Assembly (NCBI GenBank): GCA_965221815.1
Contig: OZ244915.1
Location: 248,001 to 312,000, forward strand
Direction: 5' to 3'
Origin: JAPOXR01 sp965221815
GTDB lineage: Bacteria > Pseudomonadota > Alphaproteobacteria > Rhodobacterales > Rhodobacteraceae
DNA: 64,000 bases
Shown: positions 55,015-63,261 of the stretch, piece by piece
Position numbering within the stretch: position 1 is the first letter of the stretch
Layout of the letters: every line of letters begins with the position of its first letter
Notes under the pieces: model-generated
Databases searched by the model: none
What the model was told of the DNA's origin: nothing
Seen by the model: only the letters and a program-made list of their open reading frames with translations
Made by a program: the position numbers and the translations under genes

Positions 55015-55188
55015 TTGCAGATCATTTCGGTCATTTCACCTAAAGGGGGAACCGGCAAAACTTCGATCTCTCTGGCTCTCGCCGTGGCCGCTGATGTCGA
55101 TTCCCTCTGGAGGGAGATCCGGCAGTTGTTGGCTGCCCAGAACCACCACTGCGCTCCCCGATCCGGGCCGCCCTCACTGGCCGCGTAA
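55015..55188 (+). pseudogene. internally deleted ParA ATPase (both ends only)
   Basis: From a TTG start at 55015 (AGGGG 10 nt upstream) the frame gives 57 residues. MQIISVISPKGGTGKTSISL is the N-terminal strand and deviant Walker A of ParA/MinD ATPases. After ALAVAA it runs straight into DVDSLWREIRQLLAAQ, which resembles the last helix of this family (commonly ...GKAAAEV.ALW.EI). About 150 residues containing Walker A', Walker B and the dimer interface are missing, with no frameshift. It cannot be a working ParA. It could survive as a short leader or peptide. Confidence 0.75.
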
Positions 55189-55223
55189 ATCCCGATCATC
55201 ATCACGACAGGAGTACATGAATC

Positions 55224-55586
55224 ATGGCCCCCACAAATCCCGCCGCTCTTGCGGTTGACCCCCAGATGAAAAGCGTGAAACCCCCACCCGCCCAAACCCC
55301 TCCGCCCCGGGTGGTTCCGGCCCCGTCTGAGGAATCGTCCGCGGCCCCACCTCCGGGCCCCCGACCCGCCCGCGCCACGGGCCGACCGGCGAATCGTTCC
55401 GGTCCCAAGCCGAAATCCAAGCGCCCGCGCCGCGAGACGGTCGAGGTCAATATCAAATTGCCCATCCGGACCTATATGGAACTGAAAGTGACGGCTCTCG
55501 AGAATTATCTGTCGCTCCCGGACGTGATCCTGGACGAACTCCGCTGGGCCGAAAAGCATCGCCCCCGCGATGAGGATGACGACTGA
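55224..55586 (+). CDS. small Pro-rich protein, possible ParA partner
   Basis: This 120-residue protein has a Pro/Ala-rich disordered first half (PPPAQTPPPRVVPAPSEES), a basic stretch (RSGPKPKSKRPRRET) and a short C-terminal domain VEVNIKLPIRTYMELKVTALENYLSLPDVILDEL. The last part looks like a ribbon-helix-helix DNA-binding fold. Sitting 35 nt after the parA remnant, it is a candidate centromere-binding or VirC2-like partner. Start ATG 55224 has CAGGAG upstream. Confidence 0.6.
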   Translation: MAPTNPAALAVDPQMKSVKPPPAQTPPPRVVPAPSEESSAAPPPGPRPARATGRPANRSGPKPKSKRPRRETVEVNIKLPIRTYMELKVTALENYLSLPDVILDELRWAEKHRPRDEDDD

Positions 55587-55643
55587 GCCCCACGAATCGC
55601 CGCTTATGTCTTACCCTCCCGGTCCCATCAGGGAGAACGGTCG

Positions 55644-56846
55644 ATGGATTCTGTGAATCACACGATGACCACGCCGCAGGATCGACCTGCGCCGAACCCC
55701 CAGTCCGAGTTCTGGCCGGCCCTGCATCCGGAACCCCCGTTGTTTGATGAGACAGCCGTGCGTCAGCTGGTCGTGAACGCGGTGGCTGCCGGCGCATCGG
55801 ATGTGACGCTGCAGACCGATCAACCGCCGCGCTGCGAGATCGCGGGGCGCCAGTTCCGGGCCGGGCGGCGTCCGCTCTCACCATCCGAGATGGACACTCT
55901 CCTGATTGCGATTTATGGGTCCGCCGCGGCCCCGACCCTGCTGGCCGCGCGCAAGATCCTTGATTTCTCCTGGTCGGTGAGCACCTCGCGCACCGTCACC
56001 CAGCGGTTTCGGGTCAATGCCACCGGCATCCTCCCGGGCCGCGGGGGAACCGGTTGCGAAATCACCGCCCGGGCGCTGCCGCAGGAGACCCCGACCCTGG
56101 AACGGGTCGGAATTGCTGCGGACCTGCTGCCACTCCTCTCTCCACCGTCGGGAATGGTGATCGTCGCTGGCGCCACCGGGCAGGGCAAATCCACGACTCT
56201 CGCGGCGATTCTGCGTGAGCAGATGGCCCGCCGCGTCAAGATCATCGACATCCAGGCCCCGATCGAGTTCACCTACAGTGATATCGATTCGGCCACACAG
56301 GGTTCGACCTCGCTCGGGCAGAGCGAGGTGGGAACGCATATCGAATCCTTCGCCGACGGCGTCCGCTCAGCCCTCCGCCGTGCCCCGGACATCCTGGTGA
56401 TCGGAGAGACGCGGGATTCTGAGACGGCGCGGGCGGCGGTCGATGCCGCGATGACCGGCCATCTCGTCTATACGACCATCCATGCCGGGGATGTGCCGGA
56501 GATCTTCCGCAGATTCCAGGCTCTGCTGGCCACAGTCTCGGGCGAACGCAATGCGGCGGTTGACCTCCTCCAGACGTTCAGGGTCGGCGTGGCCCAACGC
56601 CTGTTGCGCTCGACTGTCGGCCTGAATCGCTATCCCGTCCGGGAGGTGGCAGTCCTGGCCGGCGATCTGCGTCGGGCCCTGATCGCGGCCCCACCTGATG
56701 AATGGCCGTCGATTGCGCGGCGGTTCCTCAGCTCCGCCAGACCTGACAGTCCCGCGTTGCGTCCCTACAGTCGCGATCTGGACCGGCTGCGGGTCGAAGG
56801 ATTGGTCAGCGAGGACGAGATCGCGGCCCTGGAGATTGACCTGTGA
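55644..56846 (+). CDS. dotB: DotB/TraJ-type secretion ATPase (PilT/GspE superfamily)
   Basis: This 400-residue ATPase has Walker A GATGQGKST (about residue 177), the Asp box, Walker B-like DILVIGETRDSETARAAVDAAMTGHLVYTTIHAGD with the His box, and a C-terminal domain. It resembles DotB (Dot/Icm) and TraJ (IncI plasmids) more than type II GspE because it lacks the N-terminal GspE domain and zinc finger. It energises the type IVB apparatus. The next gene, icmT/traK, overlaps by 4 nt, as in Dot/Icm and IncI gene orders. Confidence 0.87.
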   Translation: MDSVNHTMTTPQDRPAPNPQSEFWPALHPEPPLFDETAVRQLVVNAVAAGASDVTLQTDQPPRCEIAGRQFRAGRRPLSPSEMDTLLIAIYGSAAAPTLLAARKILDFSWSVSTSRTVTQRFRVNATGILPGRGGTGCEITARALPQETPTLERVGIAADLLPLLSPPSGMVIVAGATGQGKSTTLAAILREQMARRVKIIDIQAPIEFTYSDIDSATQGSTSLGQSEVGTHIESFADGVRSALRRAPDILVIGETRDSETARAAVDAAMTGHLVYTTIHAGDVPEIFRRFQALLATVSGERNAAVDLLQTFRVGVAQRLLRSTVGLNRYPVREVAVLAGDLRRALIAAPPDEWPSIARRFLSSARPDSPALRPYSRDLDRLRVEGLVSEDEIAALEIDL

Positions 56847-57268
56847 GCGAGAATGGATGGAATATCTATGGGCGGCGCCTCTACTGGCGCAGCACGATGC
56901 AGCCGGCGAAACTGTTCATCTGGGATGCCCGGATCGCCCCGGCCCTCGGCCTGTTCATCGTCCATGCCCGGACCCCCACGTTCATCATTCTGGTGGCATC
57001 CATTCTCCTGGCGAGCTGGTGTGAATATCGGGGGATCTCGGTCCCCGCCGCGCTGCGTTCAATCCGCGCCGCCCTGGCCGGTGATCACCGCCGCGCCACA
57101 TCGCGTCCCCGCCGCCAACCGGCGAGCTACATGTGCGAGGCGGCGGACGGCGATGGTTTCGGCGTCTGGGATCCGGCTCTCTGCCGGATCATTCCACTCC
57201 CGCGCTGGCAGCGTCGGGCTGACCGTTTCTGGGCCCGCCGTGTTGAGCAGAACGATTCCCGAGATTGA
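56843..57268 (+). CDS. icmT: IcmT/TraK family transfer protein
   Basis: The 141-residue protein starts at GTG 56843, overlapping dotB. Residues about 11-75 match IcmT: YWRSTMQPAKLFIWDARIAP, a hydrophobic membrane stretch (FIVHARTPTFIILVASILL) and EYRGISVPAALRSIR. IcmT proteins are short inner-membrane parts of type IVB secretion. The C-terminal half (after residue 80) is not part of the family core. The stop codon uses the first base of the duplicated patch at 57268, so the original 3' end may have been replaced. Confidence 0.82.
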   Translation: MSENGWNIYGRRLYWRSTMQPAKLFIWDARIAPALGLFIVHARTPTFIILVASILLASWCEYRGISVPAALRSIRAALAGDHRRATSRPRRQPASYMCEAADGDGFGVWDPALCRIIPLPRWQRRADRFWARRVEQNDSRD

Positions 57269-57329
57269 TTGCGGGCACCCGGCCCGCCGGAACGGAATCA
57301 TCCACCATCCCGGTCTCGGCACGCTGCTG
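57268..57329. repeat. patch built from copies of the pilO-like gene
   Basis: Positions 57268-57313 are an exact 46-bp direct copy of 58004-58049. Positions 57310-57329 are an exact 20-bp inverted copy of 57700-57719. The two pieces share the 4-nt junction CCGG. Together they fill almost the whole gap between the convergent icmT-like and 82-residue genes. This is the pattern of microhomology-mediated template switching. Confidence 0.85.
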
Positions 57330-57335
57330 ATCACG

Positions 57336-57584
57336 TCAGTCAGTGTCCTCGTCCCCGCAGAGCCGGGTCCATTCCTCGGGTGTGACGCCGGTGAGCAGGA
57401 ACTCGCGATCATCGGCGGACAGGTCGGGAAAGGCCTGCTGGATCAAGGGGCGGCGCGCCACAGAACTGGCTTCCCAGGCGACGAAGGCCTCCAACCTCTC
57501 GGCGTTGCCGAGCTCAATCGCCCGTCTGTGCCGCTGCCCGGTGAGTTGACTCACCCGCTCAACAATGACCCAGCGGTTATCCAC
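57336..57584 (-). CDS. small protein coupled to the PilO2-like gene
   Basis: This 82-residue protein from GTG 57584 overlaps the PilO2-like stop. A longer TTG reading from 57617 is less likely. The C-terminal half reads RRPLIQQAFPDLSADDREFLLTGVTPEEWTRL, a pattern I associate with small acidic phage/plasmid proteins of unknown function. It ends 6 nt from the duplicated patch. Confidence 0.55.
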   Translation of the reverse strand: MDNRWVIVERVSQLTGQRHRRAIELGNAERLEAFVAWEASSVARRPLIQQAFPDLSADDREFLLTGVTPEEWTRLCGDEDTD

Positions 57585-58914
57585 TGGATTCCCGCATCGT
57601 CTGGCGCCGCGGCTCAATCACGATCTCAACACCTCCGCCACCCCGCCGTAATGTCCGGACGCTCAGTGGCCATTGCTGGTTGATCACCCGCACCCGCGCC
57701 AGCAGCGTGCCGAGACCGGCGTCGGATTCGATCCGCACAGTCCCGGCCTCGGCGGTCACCGCGGCGAGGCCGAGATAACGCCGCTCTGCCTCGGCGAACA
57801 GATCATCGGACCGTGTTGCGGTCGGCCCCCCTCCCCGGACCATCGTCAGCGCGAATTCCCGTGTCAGGACGATTTCACCGGCATTGATCTCGGCATCCCC
57901 GTCCCAGGTCTCGTAGAGCAGTTCGGCCGCCGCCCGCGCCAGGACGGCATTATGCCCGGCCTTCAGGCGGAAACGGTGATAGGCCACGCCGCGATCGGCA
58001 TCCATTGCGGGCACCCGGCCCGCCGGAACGGAATCATCCACCATCCCGGCCGCGGCGCAGCCGGCCACGTCCAGTTCCCAGCCCGGAGGCCGGGGCCAGA
58101 AACCACTGAGCGTGGTCTCGCAGCTGCGCATGAAGGGTTCCAGCTCCACCTCCCACGGGACGAACCGGATTTCGGTGACGTCGTTGCGTTGAACCGTGCT
58201 CCAGGCAGAGATGCCGAGACAACCGAGCCCGATGAGGATCCCCATGACCCCCACCCCCTTGAGCACCCGCCGCCCCTGGCGCCGCCGGAATTCCGGCGGA
58301 TCGGCACTCGGGTGCAGGTCGCTGGCGGCCAACCGCAGGGTCGGGGTGGAGATATTCATCCCGCTGGCGAAGTCCCCGACGGTGATGACCCGGTCGATCT
58401 CAGCGCTTTCCCCGTCGATCCACGCGATCAATTCCTGGCGACTGCTGAACAGATATTCGGTGATTGGCAGGGGCCGGCCATTCATCATCATGGTGCCCCA
58501 CCACAGTTTCTCGCTGGTCTGTTCAACCGCGACGGCCACCCGGCCATCGGTCGGCCCGCTTTCCTGTCCGCTGGCTGCCAGTGTCTCCTCAACAGCGTGC
58601 GTGACAAAGGCGATCAGCGGGGTCAGCCCGTCATAGGCCGGATCGTCCACTCCGGCATGCAGATCGCGCCAGTTGACGCCATAGCCGGGTTTGCCGACCG
58701 GGTTGAATCCCCTGGACTGCCAGGTCAGTCCGGCCACACAGGTCTGCCCCCCGATCTCGACGGGGCGCGCTTTCGCCCAGACCTCGTCCGGTGCCGGGTG
58801 TCCTGCGGCGGGCACCCCTTCCGGGTCTCCATCCCCCGCCCGGCGGAATAACCGCCGCAGGACACCCGGCAGTGACAGGTGGCGGGCGTTCGTGTCAGCT
58901 TTATAATCCCCCAT
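57577..58914 (-). CDS. PilO2-like type IVb pilus / transfer protein
   Basis: This 445-residue protein starts at ATG 58914 behind GGAG; a TTG at 58956 is possible. The first half is cytoplasmic (VAVAVEQTSEKLWWG...PITEYLFSSRQELIAWI). A single transmembrane segment follows (GVGVMGILIGLGCLGISAWS, about residue 230). The periplasmic half has CETTLSGFWPRPPGWELDVAGCAAAGM. This bitopic layout with a Cys-x..-PPGW...C segment fits PilO2 of IncI-type thin pili. The 46-bp block 58004-58049 and the 20-bp block 57700-57719 inside it are copied at 57268-57329. Confidence 0.6.
   Translation of the reverse strand: MGDYKADTNARHLSLPGVLRRLFRRAGDGDPEGVPAAGHPAPDEVWAKARPVEIGGQTCVAGLTWQSRGFNPVGKPGYGVNWRDLHAGVDDPAYDGLTPLIAFVTHAVEETLAASGQESGPTDGRVAVAVEQTSEKLWWGTMMMNGRPLPITEYLFSSRQELIAWIDGESAEIDRVITVGDFASGMNISTPTLRLAASDLHPSADPPEFRRRQGRRVLKGVGVMGILIGLGCLGISAWSTVQRNDVTEIRFVPWEVELEPFMRSCETTLSGFWPRPPGWELDVAGCAAAGMVDDSVPAGRVPAMDADRGVAYHRFRLKAGHNAVLARAAAELLYETWDGDAEINAGEIVLTREFALTMVRGGGPTATRSDDLFAEAERRYLGLAAVTAEAGTVRIESDAGLGTLLARVRVINQQWPLSVRTLRRGGGGVEIVIEPRRQTMRESSG
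58004..58049. repeat. source copy of the 46-bp duplication
   Basis: This block lies inside the PilO2-like coding sequence (around VPAGRVPAMD) and is identical over 46 bp to 57268-57313. Because it is in frame and its surroundings continue the protein smoothly, it is taken as the original and the intergenic copy as derived. Confidence 0.85.
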
Positions 58915-59052
58915 CTTTGCGTCTCCAGTCCCGGCCTCGCGTGTCCCTTCTTTCAAGTTCTGTCATGATCCCCGCGCATTTCCAGGGACACCTGCGGTCC
59001 AGAGCCGCGGATCGGGCGGCCCGGCGGGCCGCCCTGTCCTGTTGGCTTCCGG

Positions 59053-60459
59053 TCAACTCGACAGTCCGGGGATGTCATGATCGTCATCCGGGTCCCGACT
59101 GGGGGGTGCCGAGAGATCCGCGATCGACGTCTCTGTCACCCGCGCCTCGTGTTGTGCGGCTTCCTCCGCCTCCTGCGCTGCGCGGGCCGCGCCGCTCAGG
59201 ATATCCTCACGGGCCGCGGCGGCGTCCTTGCACTGCGCACGGACAAACTGATACGCGCCCGGAGCCGCAGGGGTGTTGATGGCATTGAGAGGCACGCCGG
59301 CACGGTTGTCGTGACAGACAGCGGTCACCAGTTGCACCGTCTCATCCTTGTCTTCGATCTTGAAGGGACGCACCACCGCCTGGCCGGCCGCAAAACCGGG
59401 TTGGAACTTGTTCTCCCCGATCCATGCCGTGGCGGCAAGCTTGCTCTTCTTGACCTCGTCAGGAACGTCCCGCTTCCGGCTGGTCGCGATGTCGCGGACA
59501 AAGTTCAACTGACTCTGCGACGGTTCTGCGGTGCTGCTGCCCTGGGGTCTGTCCTGGCGCATCTCCCGTGGAATTTCGGCCACGGTGATGCGGCTGGAGC
59601 CGAGGGCGAGTTTCCCCTTGCCGAGTTTCTCGTTGAAGGCCGTCTCGAGGATCGCGGAGGATTCCCGACCGATGGGCAGGTCGGCCCCCGGAATGATCTC
59701 CACGGCGGTGGCCTCATCGAGATATTCTGCCAGTTTCTTTCCGCGCTCGGAATGCGTGATCCACCACTGGACACTGTCCGCAGGGCTGTCATAGCTCTGG
59801 GTGTCCTTGTTCCACCGCTGTTGGACAGTGAAGTTGCCGGTTTCCCCGGCGTCCGTGGACAGTCGCAGCACGCCGAGCGGATCGCCGGGACCGTCCTGTT
59901 CCAGCGCCTGGACAAGTCCGTCGCGGATCTCGTCCAGACCGTTGACGGCCTCCGCTTTCTCGGGTTGCAGCATCACGGCTTTCCAGTAGGGAGACCCGTC
60001 CTCCCTCGTGCGGCGGTAGGTCTGGAAATGACCATCCAGGATAACGGCCCGCTCAAGACCTTCTTTCTCCTGGTCGAGATACTGCTTCTTGCCGACGATG
60101 GCGGTGAACCAGTTGGCAGAAATCGTCTGCCCATCCTCCTTGCGGACCTGATCCAGACCGATAATGCAACCCGGCACGACTTCCTGGGATGCACCCCCGC
60201 CCTTGATATTCTCGAACAACCCGCGGAGACCGCCCATCTTGCGGCTGTTCTCATGCATCACGAGTGCGACTTCGGGCACGTCGGGATCGAGACCCAGTGC
60301 CTTGCGGGTTCCGTCCGCGATTTCCACTTTCACGACCAGCTTGTCATCGTCCGCGGAAGGTTCCATGGACGTGATCCGTGCGGCCACCGTTGCCAGTTTT
60401 TGAGGTTCCTTATCGCGTCTCTGGCGGCCGCGATTCTCGTTGCCAAAAGCTGCCATCAT
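59053..60459 (-). CDS. large hypothetical protein of the element
   Basis: This 468-residue protein begins at ATG 60459 with AAAGGAATTC upstream; the open frame further upstream is Arg/His-rich, overlaps the next gene and is rejected. The N-terminal part reads PQKLATVAARITSMEPSADDDKLVVKVEIADGTRKALGL, and the middle has SVQWWITHSERGKKLAEYL. The last 60 residues are Ala/Glu-rich and acidic. I recognise no family. High charge, no signal peptide and no membrane segment suggest a cytoplasmic protein. Confidence 0.7.
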   Translation of the reverse strand: MMAAFGNENRGRQRRDKEPQKLATVAARITSMEPSADDDKLVVKVEIADGTRKALGLDPDVPEVALVMHENSRKMGGLRGLFENIKGGGASQEVVPGCIIGLDQVRKEDGQTISANWFTAIVGKKQYLDQEKEGLERAVILDGHFQTYRRTREDGSPYWKAVMLQPEKAEAVNGLDEIRDGLVQALEQDGPGDPLGVLRLSTDAGETGNFTVQQRWNKDTQSYDSPADSVQWWITHSERGKKLAEYLDEATAVEIIPGADLPIGRESSAILETAFNEKLGKGKLALGSSRITVAEIPREMRQDRPQGSSTAEPSQSQLNFVRDIATSRKRDVPDEVKKSKLAATAWIGENKFQPGFAAGQAVVRPFKIEDKDETVQLVTAVCHDNRAGVPLNAINTPAAPGAYQFVRAQCKDAAAAREDILSGAARAAQEAEEAAQHEARVTETSIADLSAPPSRDPDDDHDIPGLSS

Positions 60460-60674
60460 GAATTCCTTTCTGTTGATGGAGTTGGTTTGCTGTGAGCACC
60501 TATCCTCCCGCTGATGAGTCTGACCCGGGGTGCTCATTCCGGGTCGTCTCTCCAGTGCCGCATGCAGAGGCGTGAAGCGATCCTGGTGGCGGGGATCATG
60601 TGAGAAGGGGCTGTGCGTCGCACGATGATTGCCGGTTCCCGGATCAATGTGGATCCGATCATCACGGGTCCTGT

Positions 60675-61019
60675 TCATTGATCATGTCTCCATCTGTCGG
60701 CCCGCCCATCAGGGCAGGGCAGCAGGTTCAACGTCCAAAGGCTCGCACGGTGGAGTTCGGCCCGCTGGGCGTCAGCACCCGACACCGTCCAGGGTTCACG
60801 GCGGGCCCGCAGCAGGGCCGACAGACATTGCGATTGGGCCGGGATCAGGGCCGCGAGGATCTGGTGGCCATCGGCGGCATCACACCACCAGCCACAGCCC
60901 GGTTCCCAGCCGGGGCAGAGACGTTTCCAGTCTGCTGCCGGGAAGAAATCAACACGTCGTCCCATCAGGATCGCCGGGCGCAGCCGGGGAGACGTCCGCG
61001 TGTTCCGCCCCCGGGTCAT
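60675..61019 (-). CDS. small hypothetical protein
   Basis: This 114-residue protein is coupled to the PcfJ-like gene by an ATGA overlap at 61016-61019. It contains ADWKRLCPGWEPGCGWWCDAADGHQILAALIPAQ with several Cys/Trp residues. No family recognised. Confidence 0.5.
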   Translation of the reverse strand: MTRGRNTRTSPRLRPAILMGRRVDFFPAADWKRLCPGWEPGCGWWCDAADGHQILAALIPAQSQCLSALLRARREPWTVSGADAQRAELHRASLWTLNLLPCPDGRADRWRHDQ

Positions 61020-63259
61020 GGGGACTCCAGCGTCGCCGTCGCGGCTTCCATGCGCCGCGGTCCCGCCGGGGTTGGGGCGGATTGATTCATCAACTCAAAG
61101 ACGGAGGGCGACAGATCACGCAGCAGTGACTGGGCTGATTTCTGGCGCCAGACCGCCGATTCCGGACTCGTGTTTTTCGTGGCATGGGGAAGAATGTCCT
61201 GCCAGACAGACCAGAGTGCGGCGACACTGTCCACCCGCAGACCGTTCGGTCGCTCCATATCGTGTTTCCAGAGATCGAACGGGTCCACCGCAGAGCGATC
61301 GGGCTGGCGGACATGGGCTGCCAGCAGCTCCTGCGCCGCGTCGCTGTCCAGCCACTCCTGGTATTCCGGGTATTCCGGGTTGTCACGAACCGCAATTCCG
61401 TCAACGGGCGTCGTGCCATTGGCGGTATTGAGAAAATGGGTCAATGCCCGTCGCAGGTCTGGCGGCGTGCGGGCGTTGCGTCGCCCGTGCATCTCCTCAA
61501 TCGAGGCGGGCAATCCCCCCGGCTGTTTCCTGTCGAACCGGATGTAGGCCGTGGCGCGGTCCGCACCGTCGGTCACATGGGCTGCGATGGCTCTTCCGCG
61601 CCAGCAATCCAGCCCGTAGCTTCTCATGGAACCGATGCAATGGCCCATGTTGCGCCCTTCGATGGCCAGCGCCTGCTGGCTCTCGAGGAATCTGATCTCG
61701 ACGTGATTGACACGTGTGTCCTGCCAGGGTGCGGCCCATGTCTTGCGGGTGTAACGCGAACACCGGGCCGCCCTGTCGGCAACGGCCGCCGGACTCGAAT
61801 CATCCCCATCGGGGGTGCGGATTCCTTCAAGCCGATGCAGCCGCGTCAGTCCCGCGCGCACCGCACCGGCGATGATGCGCAGCGGCTGCTGCGCGGCGGT
61901 GGGCACGAGCATGTCACCGGCGACGGCACGGGCCGCCAGGAAACTCCGCTGTTGCGGCAATCTGATGTGATGGGGGCCCGGTGCCTGGTCGATGGCCTGC
62001 AGAACAACCGGGAGGACAATATCACAGGCGAGGGCGTCACAGAGTTCAATGGCATCGGCGACAGCGACATTGAGACTGCGGCGATCAGGTGTCTCCGGCA
62101 TCCCAAGGTCACGGCCCAGTCCGGTCAGCAACTGCATCCATGAATTGCCGGGCGGCCTGATGGCCTCAAGCCAGGTCCGGGCGGCAAAATGGGCGGCCAG
62201 CGGTTTGATCATGCCGGCATAGATTGTGGTGTAGGCGTTCCATTCTTCCGCCCCGTCGGGGACGGCATTGGCACCGGTGCCGGTGCGACCGGAACGGTCG
62301 AGCCAGCGCACGGCATCTGCGGTGGACCATGCCCCTTCGAGGGCGACCCGTCGCTGGCGCACCACGCCGATCGCATCGGCGTCAGCGGCACCGACAAAAG
62401 CTTCGGCGAGACGTCCCTGTTCAACCGCCGTGTGACGGATGCGCCCGAGCTTGCGCAGGCCACCCTTGCCGATCCCGGGAAACATCCCGATCAGATCGGC
62501 ACCGAGCGGGCGGCGGTGATCGACGGTCTCGCGCAAAACGGCGTGATTGGCGATCATGCCGGCGAGACAGGGCCAGGCCCGGGCCGCCTGGCGGCGGTCA
62601 TCCCCCTGGATCCCCGGTGCGGCATACCACAGATAGGTCGCCGTATCCTGACAGTCATCGGCCCCGAAGAGCGCCGCCGTCTCCTCGAGTCTGTATCCGT
62701 CTTCCAGCAACGCCGCTTGGATGTTGCCGAGCCCGCCCTGCTGCCAGGCGGCGAGGAAATCGTCGGTCTCTTCCTCAAAGATCTGTTGCTGGAACATCTG
62801 CGCATCATTGGTGATTACGGCCATGCCGGCGCTGCGCAACCGGTCAACCATGCCCGGTAGGACGGGGCCATTCGTCACCTCATTGCCGCTGCACGCCGTG
62901 CGCAACTCTACCGGGGTCGGCGGTGCCAGTGGGTCGAACACAGCGATCGGATCGGGGGCGGTCGCTGCCGCGCCCTGTCCGGCCCGTCCCGGGAGCTGAA
63001 ATTGCTCTTCGGCATGGGCCACCACGGCATCCCTGAATTCCACCGAGGCGAAATGACGTGCTAACTCGGCATCGATCTCGGTATCCGCGGGCAGGGCCGA
63101 GATGCGTCGCGGCACCCAGAGACCGGCCTGGACGGCGATAAACGGTGCGCGGCGATCAAATTCCACGCACACCCCGCGGTGGCGCCCGTGTCCGGGACAG
63201 GGACGGATGATGAGCGTGGCGGTCCGGTCGTCCCCGCGCTGATACTGCCGGACAAACAT
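61016..63259 (-). CDS. PcfJ-like protein
   Basis: This 747-residue protein has a C-terminal region (about residues 490-620) that matches PcfJ: EIRFLESQQALAIEGRNMGHCIGSM (the M-x-x-C-[IV]-G-S core), then HVTDGADRATAYIRFDRK and IEEMHGRRNARTPPDL. PcfJ is known from conjugative plasmids such as pCF10 and from phages, with unknown function. The N-terminal 480 residues are helical and unique. The gene follows the partial gene upstream by 2 nt and is probably in the same operon. Confidence 0.72.
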   Translation of the reverse strand: MFVRQYQRGDDRTATLIIRPCPGHGRHRGVCVEFDRRAPFIAVQAGLWVPRRISALPADTEIDAELARHFASVEFRDAVVAHAEEQFQLPGRAGQGAAATAPDPIAVFDPLAPPTPVELRTACSGNEVTNGPVLPGMVDRLRSAGMAVITNDAQMFQQQIFEEETDDFLAAWQQGGLGNIQAALLEDGYRLEETAALFGADDCQDTATYLWYAAPGIQGDDRRQAARAWPCLAGMIANHAVLRETVDHRRPLGADLIGMFPGIGKGGLRKLGRIRHTAVEQGRLAEAFVGAADADAIGVVRQRRVALEGAWSTADAVRWLDRSGRTGTGANAVPDGAEEWNAYTTIYAGMIKPLAAHFAARTWLEAIRPPGNSWMQLLTGLGRDLGMPETPDRRSLNVAVADAIELCDALACDIVLPVVLQAIDQAPGPHHIRLPQQRSFLAARAVAGDMLVPTAAQQPLRIIAGAVRAGLTRLHRLEGIRTPDGDDSSPAAVADRAARCSRYTRKTWAAPWQDTRVNHVEIRFLESQQALAIEGRNMGHCIGSMRSYGLDCWRGRAIAAHVTDGADRATAYIRFDRKQPGGLPASIEEMHGRRNARTPPDLRRALTHFLNTANGTTPVDGIAVRDNPEYPEYQEWLDSDAAQELLAAHVRQPDRSAVDPFDLWKHDMERPNGLRVDSVAALWSVWQDILPHATKNTSPESAVWRQKSAQSLLRDLSPSVFELMNQSAPTPAGPRRMEAATATLESP

Positions 63260-63261
63260 CG

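Noticed and set aside
59077..60495. Long plus-strand open frame opposite the 468-residue hypothetical gene
   Set aside because: High third-position G+C keeps the opposite frame open. Ribosome-binding site, operon direction and amino-acid composition favour the minus strand.
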